From Rhopalosiphum padi (taxonomy: Eukaryota; Arthropoda; Insecta; Hemiptera; Aphididae), in the NCBI RefSeq assembly GCF_020882245.1, contig NC_083598.1:58999858-59063857 (forward strand): DNA of 64,000 bases, in the 5' to 3' direction. Made by a program: the position numbers and the translations under genes. The stretch's first letter is position 1, and the number at the start of each line of letters is the position of its first letter. Shown here in pieces: positions 47,841 through 63,700 of the stretch. The notes under the pieces were generated by a model that was not told the origin of the DNA, made no database searches, and saw only the letters and a program-made list of their open reading frames with translations.

Positions 47841-48067
47841 CAGTGTTTTTCAATTGGTGTTCCGCGGAACTCAAAAGTTTCGTAGGCTAAAACCAAGTGT
47901 TCTGTGAAGAATTTAGAAAAAAAAATAAAGAACATTTTGATCTGTACTACGATTTGAACAATGAACGAGAGCTGATCCTCTTTTCGTTGGGATGGAAAAA
48001 ATGAGGGTTCCGCAAAGTGTTCAAGTTCCTAAAATGTCCCGTAACTAAAATATGTTGAAAAACATTG
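47841..48067. mobile_element. hAT-like MITE
   Basis: Starts CAGTGTTTTTCAATTGGTGT and ends with the complement of CAATGTTTTTCAACATAT. The GTTCCGCGGAAC word near the left end is typical of hAT MITEs. 227 bp, no ORF. The 8-bp target duplication is not clear. Confidence 0.6.
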
Positions 48068-48418
48068 AATTACACACTTGGCTTTTGGACAACGGTATTA
48101 TAATACCAATGGTGTATATTCCTACAATATACCTATTCAATTTCTCGCGTTTGTAGGACTGCGTCATTTCGTATTTTTATTGTTGTCGTAAACTATACAT
48201 CAAATAAGTATTAAAATATGTTATTAAAAAAATAATTAAATCACGTGACACCATATATTACACTAGTTTACAATTTATTATGGGGTATATCGTATAACCC
48301 ATACCTAGTAGCTACTACAATTTCTGCAACAAAAACGTGTGCATATCTAAATAATATAATACTGCCTATATAATAATATAATATATTATCACTGGTTTGA
48401 GGTGACGATTAGTGGAAT

Positions 48419-48431
48419 GGGGGGGGGGGGG
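48419..48431. repeat. Poly-G run
   Basis: An uninterrupted G homopolymer of 13, unusual in this AT-rich setting; may be prone to sequencing-length error. Confidence 0.8.
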
Positions 48432-48759
48432 TGCAAATTTGTTATTAGGTCGCGTCTATATTATAACAATAATTATATAATATAGTATCTGCCTAAACCT
48501 AATTTTATCACACTGTATAATTATTTTATCAATATAAAATGTCGTTTTATTATATTATATTACGTATTTACACAGATATACAGAATATCTGTGCGTATTT
48601 ATGACGAAGGCACAAGAATAATACAAAGAAGACTGCAATCGTTGTATGATATTGTGTGTTTGATATACGCGCACGGTTATCGCATATTATATTGTACACA
48701 TTATTATTACACATAGGCACTCGCATATAACTGGAGTACTGGACACATGGTTACGAAGA

Positions 48760-51700
48760 TCAGTTCGATTTGATCGTGAATACGCTCGACAGCGGCGTGG
48801 GCTGCGCCTCGTTGGTCATGGGCAGCGTGCTTGGGCCGTTGTTGTGTTTGCCGTCGGTGACGTACCGCTGTTTCTCGCCAGTGCACATGGACTTGACTTT
48901 CAGGCTCATAGGATGCAACAGGTCCTCGTTGGTCGATTCTTCTTTACTCCACAGATCTGTGTAAAAATCACATATTAAATACGTTATAAATTATAACAAT
49001 ATAAATTATGATAATATTAATCACCAATATCACTAAAATATAATAAAATATAACGAATATATTATTTGTTGTTGACTGTAAAACGTATTGTAAAAATTCA
49101 AAAACTTAAAGAGCGATTCTTTTTAACGGATGTAGTCAATTTGCACCAAAATTAATTAAAATAGATTATTATAAGATAGGTAAAATCGAAAGAATAATCG
49201 TATATTCGTATGAGTTTCGATATTAGAGTATAATATATTAAGATGTAAGAAACTAAAGACATAGAATATTTCGTTTATAGATTCTGAGTGGTTATTTCAC
49301 TCGACTATTATTTAAATTCTAATTTTATCTGTATTAATCTCCAACTATAAAAACATGCATTTTTAACAATACGATTTTATTTTATTATTTATTTTATTTT
49401 ACATCTCAAATACTGATTTGTATACACCTATATTTAGTATTACATAGTTACTATGTTATAGTATATTATTGAGTTTAAATGGGTAAAAATCTATATTTTT
49501 CTATATAAAGTTTGCATGTTTAGCTTTTTCTTAATGTTTTTTAAACATATCAAATATCAATTTAAATACCTACACTTTATGGTCAATAAACAATAAACAC
49601 AAAACTCTTTATTTGGTTTTAACGGTGTTGTTTGAAAACTAAAAAAATATAATATTGGTATATTGAGTATATTGTACTATTATTATAATTGTGCTATTGT
49701 TCCCCCACTCATCACTATAAAATCATAAAAAAATAAAATTGTTATCTGAGTAACATGTAAGGAATCGATTTTTTTAGTAGTTGCGAGCATTTCTCTATAG
49801 CTAGTCCAACTCTACCGCTAATAAGACATGTTTTTTTCTGCAGCAGCAGTCGATATTTTTTCAACATCAAACATCGGCTGCGGTGAAATTTAAACTCTGG
49901 ACACTCATCTATAGTAATATACATGAGGTATGTTCGGTTGCTTTATTCGATATTATACTGATTATACTGTGCAAATAGCGAATTAATGTTATTGTTGTTG
50001 GGAATTTTATTTGTATTATATTTATCTGATATTGTGTAAATTTAAATTTAATAATATAATATTCTGTAAAAAAAATTCATTTTTTGTATTTGCAAATAAG
50101 AATAAAAATAAAATTATAACTGATTTAATTTAAAAATTGAAATCGAACAATCATAGAATAGTTAGGCAATTATAATAACATTAAAATTATATATAATTTT
50201 TATACCAAAATATTATAAATGTATAATAATAATACATACACAATTTTACTTCTAATAATCAAATACAGATACTAGGTATACATTATTTTAATAAATCTAA
50301 CGTTTACCTTGCGCGTTGAAGTAAATTTAAATGAAAATGCTAAATATTTTTGGTAACAGTTTGACACAGTGTCTATGCTTATTGTATATATACATATATA
50401 TTATTTACTGTACATAGATCAAGGACATTAATCGTATTTCCAAATAAAAAAATGTTTTAAGGAAAGCAGAAGAAAGCATAGTTGATAAAATGTAAGCCAG
50501 CTGAGACACACAGACATCATCACTCGGATAAATATTCATTAGTTAATGCGGTCCTGTTATCATATATATATATATATGTCACTAGGTTACATTTACATAG
50601 TATGCATTATTTAATTTAATAATCTTAATAAATTGGCCAAATATGATAACAGGGAACATTTTTTAAATAAAATACTATCGTATCCTACGAATTGAATATA
50701 CCTGATCAACGTATAAAAAATGAATTTCAGAGAGATAAAAAAGAGCTTAGTAAGATAATTAAAATCTCAAATTTTTCAAATAAAATTGTTTATCTAACTT
50801 ATGATTTATTAGAAATGAAAGCCAATGCAATTGAAAATAAGTACAAAGATTACATCGATGATTTATTTCCTAACCGTAAATTAGGTAGTTTTACAATTAT
50901 AATTGACGTCACGTAAAATCGATTGTTAAACGCAATTTTTAAAGCTACTAAGTAGAGCAAATTGTAATATAACTATTCACCTTAAGTTAAGTTTACCATT
51001 GATGCGGGTGTCTGAATTTAAAAGAAATATTATAGTAGACAATTATAGTATATTAGTATGTCATAATTTCATAGCAGTTGAACACAATTTGACTGAACAC
51101 AATTTTTTTTTGGATTAAGTATTGGTGTATTGTGCGGTACAGCTTTCGTGAAATGTTTATAAATGTATTTGCTTATTTGCTTATTAGGTTATTTAAAAAA
51201 TCTCCAAGGTCCCAGATAAATTAATTTTAGAAAGGTGTCGGCGGTGTTGCACGTATTTGTTTGATGATTTTTACTATCATCACATGTATTTTCCGAAAAA
51301 CCACAATGCATTCATTAGTTCTATACTAAGAACATAAACAATCAATAAAAATGTGTACTCATAACGTATACTAATATGTACATATGACATGCTGAATGAT
51401 AAAAAATAAGAAAAACAGAATACATATTTTATAGTTGCATATAAATTCGACTACTGGTGATAGTGCATTATTTATTTAGTTGAATATAACGAAATACAGG
51501 GTGGTTAAAAATTACTTATCAAAAAACATGCAATAATTCAACTCGCGTAGACTTTGGAATTTATACTTTTATCATTTTAATTATTTGTCAAACCAATTAC
51601 ATAATTGTATAATAATTATATTGGTTGTTTAAATTTATCACATAATACATATTCGAGAAAATATAGATTGTTCAATTTGGAAGAAAAAAAAAATCTTTAT

Positions 51701-54700
51701 ACTTGGATACCGTCATACCAACTGTGTCTCGAGCCTTACATGCGTTAAATCGTATTTAATCTCAAAACTATGTTTAATATGCGAGGAAATAATTCAATAT
51801 TATTAATCCTATCATTATTTCACACTTAAGTATACAATTGGACACGTACGCCTAATGTGAAAGATAGTAAGTCCGTCGATCCCAGAGTTTATTTTAGATA
51901 CATTCCAATAATAATATGTATTACCTAAGTTTTTACCTTGTTCTATAACATTAAATTTGTTTCATCGTTACCGACAGATAGCTAGATAATTTCAATAGTA
52001 ACTTGTGTATTACTTAGTAGTACCTACATAAACATAAAACTATATCTATATTACTATAATAATTACGCGAGATTAAATATTTTCCTGTGTTCGTGATTAC
52101 TATATAATAATGAACAATAATTTTTGACACAACACAATCGTTAAAAACAAATCGAATTATTCGAAACTGGAGTGTGGAAAATTATGTTGTAGGTACCTAC
52201 AAATACGCGTATATTTTCATTATGAGTTCAATTTTAATATTATGCACTCTGTTCAATATGACATAGGTAATATTATTATTGTATAGTGTGGCATAGTTAA
52301 TTATCAAAATAATTATTTGAATGTGATTATATTTCTTATAAATTTAGGTAAGTTTATTATGAATTTGAGGTTAAAGTTTCGAAGTGGCTAAGAATATACT
52401 TTGGGAAACACTTGATTTGGAAATACACGTGATAAAACTTCAACCCACGCGAGGCTTTATCACCTGTGTATTTGGATTACACAATAGTATACACAATACA
52501 CTATATAAGGAATATAACTGTTTCCAACGTCATCGCATAATGTTCGTACAAAAGAGGTAAGTTTAACGTTTTATAACAATTTAAATAAATTGTATAATTG
52601 CTAGAATAATTTATATTATTTAAATTAAATCATATGCATGTAGATAATTTAAAATAATTGAAATATTTACTTCGTATATTCATTATTTATAGTAATAATT
52701 ATTAGTAAGTATTATTTAAAAATAATGACAATTTGAAATTTTGAATTATCCAAATTTATTTTTAGTTGTTTAACAAAATACAAATTATTAATGATTATTA
52801 CTCGATAATGGACATAGATTAAACTATAGATTTTGTTTTTCAATATCATTATTAAAATTAATTTTGAATTTTAACATATTGTAATGTTCAAAGTTTAACT
52901 ACTCTTATACTACTAATAACAAAATTATTTTTCTTAAAAATTTATAATATTATAATATTAAATTATTAAATGAATAAAAATAAAAAATATATAGACAATT
53001 CAATAAAAAAAAAAATCATTTTAATAATTAGGTAATCTAAAGCATTTTATTTGTACATTATTATAATGGTACATCCTCAGTCATTATCATTTGCTTAGTT
53101 TCAAGAACATAATTTCTTTCTTAAAACTAAAAAAATAATATAAGGTTAATTAAATGTTTTTTTTTTATTTGTTTTTCAAACAATTTATTATTTAGTATGT
53201 TTAAATATTGTATACTAGTAAAGTATAAATTCAAATTATTTGATTTATTTTATATTTTTAATTATTTGTCATTTTATTTATTTTATTTTTAACTAATTAT
53301 AAAACACAATATGCAGAAATATTCTTTTAACAATGAACCACTGATTGTTTTGATTGATTTTTATGTTTATTGAAAATATCGTTTCATAATTGGAATCACC
53401 CATCTTAAAGAAAAAAATCTATTTTTTTAATGACAACCTATAGTTTTATATTTGTATGAGTGATATTATTATAAAAATGTTGATACGTAAAAGAGTATAG
53501 TCACTGGAATGTGTTATGTACACATTGCATTCATCTTAATATGAAATAATAAAATTAAAAATAAAAATACGTATATAGTATTTTTATTTTTGTATTACTA
53601 ATATTTCATAGAAAATAGTACTACTTCAGAATATTAAATAAAACAATTAGTTGTCATTAAAAAAAAAAAAAACTATAACAGTTAAACTGTAATAACTTGT
53701 TTAGTGTTCATTATTAAAGTAATCAAATTGTATAATATTCTATGGAGTCATCATAATCAATATCATAAATAGTTTAATACAATTTACAGGATATGACGTA
53801 TCTACAAATATATTAGAATCCATATATAGCTGGAAATAAAAAGTATAAGATTATTTATTGTTTTAAAACGTAATAAATATTATTGTAATAACTACCTAAA
53901 TTTATAGCGTTTAAGTAATTAAAATATTACGTATTTACTTAAATTGAGGAAATAATAAAACGAGTTACACTAAGTACAATTATAAGCATTAGAGATATAA
54001 AGCTTATTATATCTAAACAAATTTAGTTTTATAGTAATTTAATATATATATATATATATATTTAGCATCAATTTAAGTAATTTTTTTTAAATCAATTTAT
54101 TTATAAATAAAATGCGAAAAATATATGATTATACTGATCAAAACAACATCACAATAAAAATTTGTAAAAGTAGAAATTAACGTTTTTAATCTTAAATAGA
54201 GCATTATATTATACTAATACTACTAAATGGCATAAGCGTAAAACTGAAAATTAATATGATACAGATTTATAATTTAGTTAGTTGTTAAAATAATATATTT
54301 ATTTTTTAATTATACAGTATTTTAGAAAATCTATAGTTTTGTGAAAATCTAAGGAGTTGGCGAGTAAGAAGATTTACAGAATTGTGTATATCTAAATAAG
54401 GTAAATATAATATACTACACATAAATCCAAATAGGGAATTTTATTTTGTAATGAAACGTGTAAAAAAATGTATAAAACATGTATGAATACGTGTAATCTT
54501 ACATTATATAGTTTGTTGGACAAAAATTGTTTCCTTTTAAATTTCAATATTTGATTAAAAAATAGTTTATGGTACCTATACAGGTATAAACATATGATTA
54601 ATACGATTAATACGAATATACAATTTGAACATGATAAATATTTTTTTTTTTTAATAGAAAAGTTAGCAAAATCAAAGAAAACTGATATTACTTTTATGTT

Positions 54701-57700
54701 TTTATTTTATATCATTTAATCGACCACAAATATTTAGTAATTTTATTTCAAACAAAACAATGTAAAAAAAATAGTAAGACAAAAAAAGGGTAGTAGCGCC
54801 TTCTATTGTATTCAGCTTTTACATACTATGCCCTTAATTATAATTTACAACTTACAATATTTATCAGTTACTGCTTAAGTAGTTAATTATTATGCATTTT
54901 ATATTTCACTGGTATGAGAGAAATTCATAATTGATACATGTTGGAACAAGTTAATAATTTAAGGTGTAGTTTTTAGGAACAAAACTAGTTATCATTAAAG
55001 AGGTCATAACCTTTTATTGTTATTTATAATTATATTATTAAATAATAGGTATCTATTGTTCTTTTTAGTTTGTATACAAATATTATACATTATTTCGTAA
55101 GTAACAAACGAATTGATGAACATGTTTTTCAAATATTTAAAATAAATCACGTACATATTTTTATCTAAGTATTCATATGTTTGTTATTATTATAATATAA
55201 TATTTATCAGACTTTCGCAAAACAATCATATGAACATATTTAATATATTATTTATAATATAATTTTATATTGATATATATTATAATATTGTACCTATTTT
55301 GTTGATGAAGTTAAACAAAACTAGTATAAGTTATTAACAAAAGTAAAAATAAAATAGATTGTTTAGTGTAAGCATTTAAGTTTGTATTTTAGATTTTGAA
55401 TGAACAATAATTAAATTTATTTTATAATGGTTTATGTTTTTTTCAGCTATGTCATCTAGATAGTAAAAGATGATATTAATTTAATTTTTGCAGTAGTTCT
55501 ACACGCAAAGAAAATACACCAACTATATTAAAGGACAAATGGAAAATAATTAATTACGTACTCGGTTTCTATAATTTAATACTTTTTACACTAAAACTAT
55601 AATTTTATAAACTTTATAATTTGGTCATATGAATTTTTTTTTTATAAAACTTACTATGATTAAGTCTCAAAAATTAAAACTATCTGAAAATGTTATGAAA
55701 TTTAATATAAATTTACCAATATTTACGGTTTTTACTTATGTAATTTTTAAATTTTTAATATAGCTAGTAAATTTATAATTTCTGTTATTTACTGTTAAAA
55801 TTATTTATACAAAGTTTGGTTAGATTTTTTAACTTTTTACAAACACTTATATACATTGTGGTAGTCTTAGTTTTTCTTAAGTATCGTTTTTAAAAATTAA
55901 TTCATATTTTTTAGTAATTATAATTAATTCTTTACTAAAGCTTACGAAGGACCAACTTTTAATTTATAAATGATATTTTGAGCACTACTTATTGTTTTAA
56001 AATTTAAAAATATCTGAGATATTGAGTTTGGATTAATCATGATTTATTCAAATCGTATCCAAATCAAACAGTACAATGATTAACTAAACATTAAGTTAGA
56101 CCAACAGAAACAAATGATTATTAACGTTTAAAGTGTTGAGTGATTTCTAAAACAATTTTTATCATGTACTCAAAATTATATTAAGATAATAATAATACAC
56201 TTGAGTTGATTACACATATAATATACTCACAGCTATATTGTATTGTAATGTCAAAGTTTAAATATAAAATATTATTTGTATAAATTAGAGATTAAAGAGA
56301 ATAATATCATATTAATATATTAAATTATAGTTTTCTTTGTTAGGTTAAAATAATAAAAATAAAAGTACTAAACCTTGAAACTTTTAATTATTTATAAGTA
56401 TTAAAAGAATAGAATAGACAATATTTTTATACTTTTATGTACGTATAAATAGTAAGGTATATTAGCATGAATATTTTTTTTCGAATTTTTAAACATACGA
56501 ATAATTTGTTATAAGGTAAGTACAAACAGGATGCAGAAATTAAATATTAATCAGGTATCAGTTATCAATAGTAATTTTCGAATCTTTCATCTTGTAAAAC
56601 TGTGCATTTTAAATTGTTACAATAATTATGTATTATTGTAAATATTAATAAATTATTGCTTTCTAACAAATTTAGTAATATTAATTATTAACATAGTTTT
56701 TTTTTTAGTGTTTAAGTGCTCGTAAAAATGATTATGAATATATATTTGAAAAATGTATTATATCTATAGTTTGTATTGTCTTATATGTTGTTAGTAACTT
56801 TAGATTAAAGTATAAAGTCTTCGCTTTAATATATAATTATAGATTCATTGTTATTATGAATTATTTTAGAAAAACGCGTATTATAATTTACATAATATTT
56901 TCGTAACTGTAATTTATATTATTGAAATTTTTTAATATGTTATTAATTTTATTTTAAGATAAAAAAATGTATTAAGTATTTAGTATATGTGGAAGAGATG
57001 ATTTATTAGGAAAAAATTCTCAATATTCAATACAATTGAGATACACAATATAGAAACCTCTAATCAAACGTTAATTGAAAAAAAAATCTGGTAATCTAAA
57101 CCACATATTGTATTACGTTATACTTCATTGAAGTAATTTATTTATCTCACTGGATTCTCAACTATCAGCCATCACCATTCTTTTCAATTTCCTGTTATTT
57201 CATAAGTAAAAATATACCACTATCAAAACCATTATTGGTCAAATAACGGATGTGCCAAAACCTTAGTAAATTGAACTCAAACAACTTGCACGTAAGACGT
57301 AAGTATACACAGTGATTGCAGTGATCAACTATATCAATCGCTCTTTAAAATTGAAGTTCAACAATCATAAAATTAAAAAAAAAAAAAATTACAATCTCTT
57401 ACAACCCGCACTTTTCTAGGTGTATTGTCTATAACCGATCTAAAAATGTTTACTAATATAAACAATTCTATAAAATTTAAAATATCATTAAAATTAAAAA
57501 TGATACCTACAAAATATATTGGATTAATATTTACTGTTTTTGAAAACAATCAGGAATTTAGCGAACTCAATAGCCTAATAACTTTAAACTGGTCATAAAA
57601 AAATTATTCATCATTAAAAATGAAGAGTTCGTTTACATTATTGGCAGTAAAGTAGAATTTTAACACATCTGCCGATGTAAAAGAACTAAAACAATAAGAA

Positions 57701-60700
57701 ATAGCATGCAATTATTTCAACAAGAAATCATTGTCTACAGTCCAGAAGTTCCCAACCGGGGTGCCGTAAATTTAATTTAGGGTTTTGTGAAATTATTTGA
57801 AATATCTTGATAATCTTAATAATCAAATAATATTATACAATAATAATAAAAAAATAAAAAAATATAGTTAATGTCCAATGTAATAATTTGTTTTATAAAA
57901 TATAATATGTGTATATACTTGGGGTGGCCAGCGAGAAGAGACTCGAGCCACCAAATATATTAATAAATATGGAAGAGCCAAAATGTAAAAAAAAAAAAAG
58001 GTCATACATAAATATAAATATACATAAATTCATATTAAAAATTTTTTTTTGTAAAAATGTTACGATAAGATGCGAGCCGCAAAAGTCTATGACGTGAGTC
58101 GTGGTTTGACCACCTCTGGTATATACTATATATCTACATTTCAATATTTTTGTTTATACTTATGCACTGCTAAATAAAACCGAAGTAGTCTATAAGGTGT
58201 AATCGGAAATGACTAAGGGTGCCATGAGTTTAAAAAGGTTGGTAACCTCTGGTCTATGCACAAACGACATCTCTTTTCAAAAAACAATAAATATTCTGTT
58301 TTAGAATTTAATTAATTAATGCAATTTATATAGGTTAAACCACTTTAAAAGTAACGACTTTAGTACATATTGAGACATATCAAAATTAATATTAATAATT
58401 TGAGGAAACGGCGATTTTTTAACGATATTTCTATTGAACAGTATGCATTTTTACAAGGACACTGAACAGAATGAAATTTCTTTAGATTTTTTCAATATTT
58501 ATTAATCATATATGAACCGTATGTAACAATATTTTATCTACGCTACTGGTTACTTAAACCGATGACTCTGTGTAAACATAAAATGGTCTTAATTTTACAA
58601 CAGTCACTGCTTTACAACATAAACTCCACTTAATCTAATTAATACTGTCAAATTAAATTGAATTTCGACAAAACGACAACAGTTTCATTTTCTTATGGAA
58701 GTTGTTATCAAATAAGTATGCTTAGTATTTATTTCTCAAGACTTAATTGTTATAAAATTTATTTTAAATGTTATATATCTCCTAGACATATGCTAAATTA
58801 ATGTTTAAGGTGTTGTATGGAACTTTTTAAGTTCTTTATCAATCATAAAAAAAACTCTGTAAAACTAATACATTCTTTACAACATCGATTGTCTCGATCA
58901 CCTCCTTACAGCAAAAACTTTATAATATGAATTGGTCGAGAAAAAAAAATCGAGTTATAGAAAATTTTTATTTTATTAAACAAAACAGACATTAATTTTA
59001 ATTTTGTTTATTTAATTATGTAATTATAATACCTTAAATAAACTTCGATTCATATATTATGTATATTAAAATATTCAATAGTTGTACTTCTATCTATCTA
59101 TCACATAATGTCTTAATACTTGTATATTATGTTTTAATTTATTTATTGAATTATTCTATTGATTTAAGCTTGTACTGTTTTTAAAAGAAATTGGTCAGTT
59201 GTATTATTATTAAACACAATGTACTAATAACGTACATTAGATAAACGTTTATTAAATTACGACTGTCAATATATCGAATTCTTAGACTTTGTCTTAAAGC
59301 AATAAATTAATATTAGATTGGTAATCGATTTACGATAACCGTTATTTATCTATTTACGTTACATAATTATGTCAAATAATTTAAGTTATAATTTATAAGT
59401 CGAGATAAACGACTTCGACTTATAAAGAAATTTAAGTTGGCAAAAATCTGATTATCGAGAAAACGTATTCTAAAAATTATATACTAACATAAAGCGGCCA
59501 AAAAATTCCTCGGAGTTATCGAACATTTACCTATTATTATAATATAAACGTTATAGTTATTGAAATTCCACTATGTTTTAAAGTAAGTATAATAGGCATA
59601 TGTTTTGTCTAAATTTTATTTAAAAAAATGTTTTAATTTAAGGTTTCATAATATATTTTATAAATAACAATAGGAATTTTTTTTTTTAATTTAATTTTAT
59701 GTATCTTAAATATCCTAAATATTTACTTGAACACGTGTTAGTGGATATAAGAATAAGTATCGAATATTCAATTAGATGTTTATAATTTATATATGTAAGT
59801 AGTTTTGATGTGACCATTAAATACATTTATTGGTACCAAATAATTTTCACTGCCAATACTAATCCAAACCTTAAGTATTATAATAACGATATTAATTTAA
59901 TGATTTATATTTTATTTAAAGGTTGCTATATAAAAAAAAATATATATATATTTAACTATAAAAAAAAAAATTAAAAATAAACGTTGAAAGTTAGATGTAT
60001 CACTTAATAAAAATTTATATATTTATATATAAAAATGTGAAAAAACGGTTACACTGTTAAAAATACAGCAAAAACATTAACTGATTGTATACGTATTATT
60101 AACTGAAAAAGAAAGATTATATTTATACAATAATTGGTCTGAAATGTTCTAATCTGAATTAGTCTTATGCAAAATAAATACAATATTTTAGTAAAAAATG
60201 AAAAAAAAACAACGAAAACGATACTGGTCTACAATAACACACCTTTTGGTAAAATAGAAACTGAATTACATTAATAAAAAAATGCATGTTGGTAATGGGA
60301 AAAAATATAACATATTACAGGGGTAATCTTAAAAGCTATAATATCGGTTCATAACCAAGTGGATGATATTGTAAGTCATCACCAGTCCGTAGGGCTGAAA
60401 CGGCGAAACAGTTAATTTAAATATTAGGCCATAGTTAATATTTACAATATGCATGGACGTTAAACAAATAGCATCATTAATAATATAGTATATTTTATTT
60501 ACAAAATACGAGTAGAATAATAACCAACATTTTTATCATAAACCAATATGCATATTATACCAAGATTTTTCTATGTAAAGGGATTTATAATTTTTTTCAT
60601 GTCATTCGTAATTCATAAATATATATAATAGTTAATATCGTTATCTATACTTAATATTATAAAGAGGAAAGATTTGATTGTTTGTATTGAATAAGCTCCG

Positions 60701-63700
60701 AAACTACTGAACCTATTTAAATGAAATTTGACAGATAGATAGTAAATTTAGACACTGAAAAAGGACACAGGCTACTTTTTAATACTAAAAAAGGGCTGTA
60801 AGGAGTTGAAATAGGGGATGGTATATATTATAACAAAATTAATTATAAAAAATTAAATAAAAAAAAAAGTAATTAGACATATTTTTAGTATTCTAGCAAC
60901 CACTTATATATTTATATTTATTACTATTCAATACAAACAAACAATTAAATCTTTTCTTTTTAAAATATTAGTATAAATATAGGTATGCCTACATATGTGT
61001 ATGTTTGCCGGGTCAACTATTATTAATATAATGTAAAAACAATCTAGGTTTTCACCTGAGGTGACTTTTGCCCAGACAACGCCGGGTGGACAGCTAGTTA
61101 TATATATTTGGTAACTTTAAAAATAAATTGGTAATTCTAAGATGATAGATTATAGACACTAATATTTCATTCAATGTTTCGGTATCTCAACTTGAAAAAT
61201 TAGAATATTAGTTTATTATAGTTTTACTATAGTTTAAATAAAAAACTATTTTAAGAAAAAACTTTTAAGATCATAAAAAGCTCAACATTTTCAAATATGT
61301 TAAGGTAGGAGGGTGCATCGTTAAGTTTTATAAATCTAAAAATAACTGTTATATATAATACAGTACATCTTAAGGTAGATGTACAAAATATCACTATAAC
61401 ATCATTTCATAACTTACAATTTAAAAGAACTCCCTAGTCCCTGTTCCTGTTTCTACTCAGACAATTTATTGTTATTATTACAATACTCAATAACATTCAA
61501 ATTTTAAGAATTGAAATCAAAATGTCAACAATTTAAATTTAAAAAGTATCAAATATTTATCTTCTAAATATTTAATTCAAATATTGAGTAAAACCTTAAT
61601 ACAATTTAAGTTTGATAAATTATTTTAGTATGAAGCTGTCTTTCTTTTTGATTAATAATTTTATTCTCGTTGATACCAATAATGTTACCATAAATACAAT
61701 AAGCAAATAAGTAAGATGAATTCAGTTCATTTATTACTGTTAATGGGATAGATATTTTGTGTTGGGTTAAACAAGTAACTATAATGTTACAAGTTAAAAT
61801 AATTATAAGTTTAAGATTTTTAATATAAAACTTTGTTTCAGATCAGATCTAATTTAATGGTTCAAGAAACAAGAAAATAATATAAACAACAATCAAGCAA
61901 ACACTTTTGATAATATTATAAAATAGCTTAATATCTGATTTGTATTAAATGAATGAGTTAAGTATAATGACAAAGTTAACACAAACACCAACGGTATGGT
62001 GTACGAAATGTGCAATCACCAATAAATTATACATTTCAATTTATCTGAATGTAATTATTGGTATCTGTTTTGTTTTTACCTGTCATGTAGCTGACTATAA
62101 CACCAACAAAGACTGTTACGAATGTGCCCAATAATGAGTAGTACATATATGTTATCGAGTACAACATTGTCAGTATATCGCTGAAAAATAAAATGCATAA
62201 AAATTTAAAATACCTATAAACATAACAAAATAATTATTATCGTCACTATTATATTGTATATAAGCATTATATAATACGAGTATTATAATACTAAATGCTT
62301 TGTAAACGTTTAATTATCAAATCTAATGAATTATGTTAATAGTGTTATGAAACGGTTGATCATTCATGCATATAGTTCTTCACTTAAATAACTCATCAGA
62401 ATTGATAAATTAAACATGATATATAATAAAATTTATATACTGAATTTATGCGTACTTTTTGGAGGATGATTTGAATTCAGGCGACGATAGAACACTGGAA
62501 ACGGCCAAGTCGTCGTGAGTTTTGTTTATAAAGCTCATTTTGTATTGTTCATATTGTACATCGAATATTGGCTCAATGTGGGGTGAGAACGTCGTGTTCG
62601 TACACCCTTCAGTGGACACTGGCAGATATTCAGGTACTTTGGCCATGGACAACGATCCAATTACAATAAATAGAGTCATCAAGTGACTCGATATCATACC
62701 GGCAGCAGCACCCTGTTTGAATAAAAAATATGAATAAAGATTTAATTAAAAACTATTAAAATATATACATATATTATTAGGTATATATAAACATTAGAAA
62801 TACCTACAATTGTGTTTGATAAAAAAAGTTTTGGAAATGGTTCTAGATTAAATATTCCATAATTTATTATTACCAATTTTACTTAAAAATGTACTCTCAA
62901 TTTGATTAGACATATAATATTATATTGAATTACTCGTATATGTTAATTAATTAATAGTAATAAAAATTATTGCATAAATGAACTGTTTAACCTTTCAAAA
63001 TCGAGAAGGAATACATAAATTATTGCTACATTTGTTATAATACTATACTCAACCAAAAATTGAATCAATCTTATTCGTTATTTATTAAAACACTAATAAG
63101 TTGTAACCTATAAATGTGAATTAAACTATAAGTTCAAATACAGTTTTAATACGTAGCAAAATCGTTACTTAGATTCCACGATCATTGTCAAGGATTATTA
63201 TCATCATTATTAATAGTATATTATAATTTATACTTGTGTAATTTAAAAAATGCATTATTGTAGTAATGACATATAATATTGACAGTTATTAGGTTTATTC
63301 AATGGTTAGTTGGAGTATTTTTACATTTTTAAATTGTTGTATTTCAATAATTGAGTATTTTCCTATCATATTATCGTAGTACTAAAAATAGTTTGATATA
63401 ATTATAAATTGTATAAATTTAATATTTTGGATATTATATTTATGCAAATATTATAACTTATATTGATATAATAAATTAATAGTTCACAATTAATAAGAAC
63501 ATTTTTTTTTTGTGAATACATAGGTACTAAATAAATAAAATTACTATGTACTCACTTTCCAATTCGTCGATGGGAAAAACATAGCTAAAACAAAAACTCC
63601 TAAAAGAGGTCCACTAGTTGCAGATGTCATTAGCTGGGAAGCATCAATAACACCCGAAGATTGTGCGACAATAAACGCAACACCCATAACTATAAAACCA

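Noticed and set aside
48770..48964. Plus-strand ORF of 64 codons
   Set aside because: Shadow of the minus-strand SLC5 terminal exon, which has the correct splice phase and stop.
49742..49924. Minus-strand 60-codon ORF with basic residues
   Set aside because: Looks vaguely transposase-like but no motif can be named.
50692..50916. 74-codon ORF
   Set aside because: Begins with TTG rather than ATG; lysine/isoleucine-rich, no family recognised; could be a transposon scrap.
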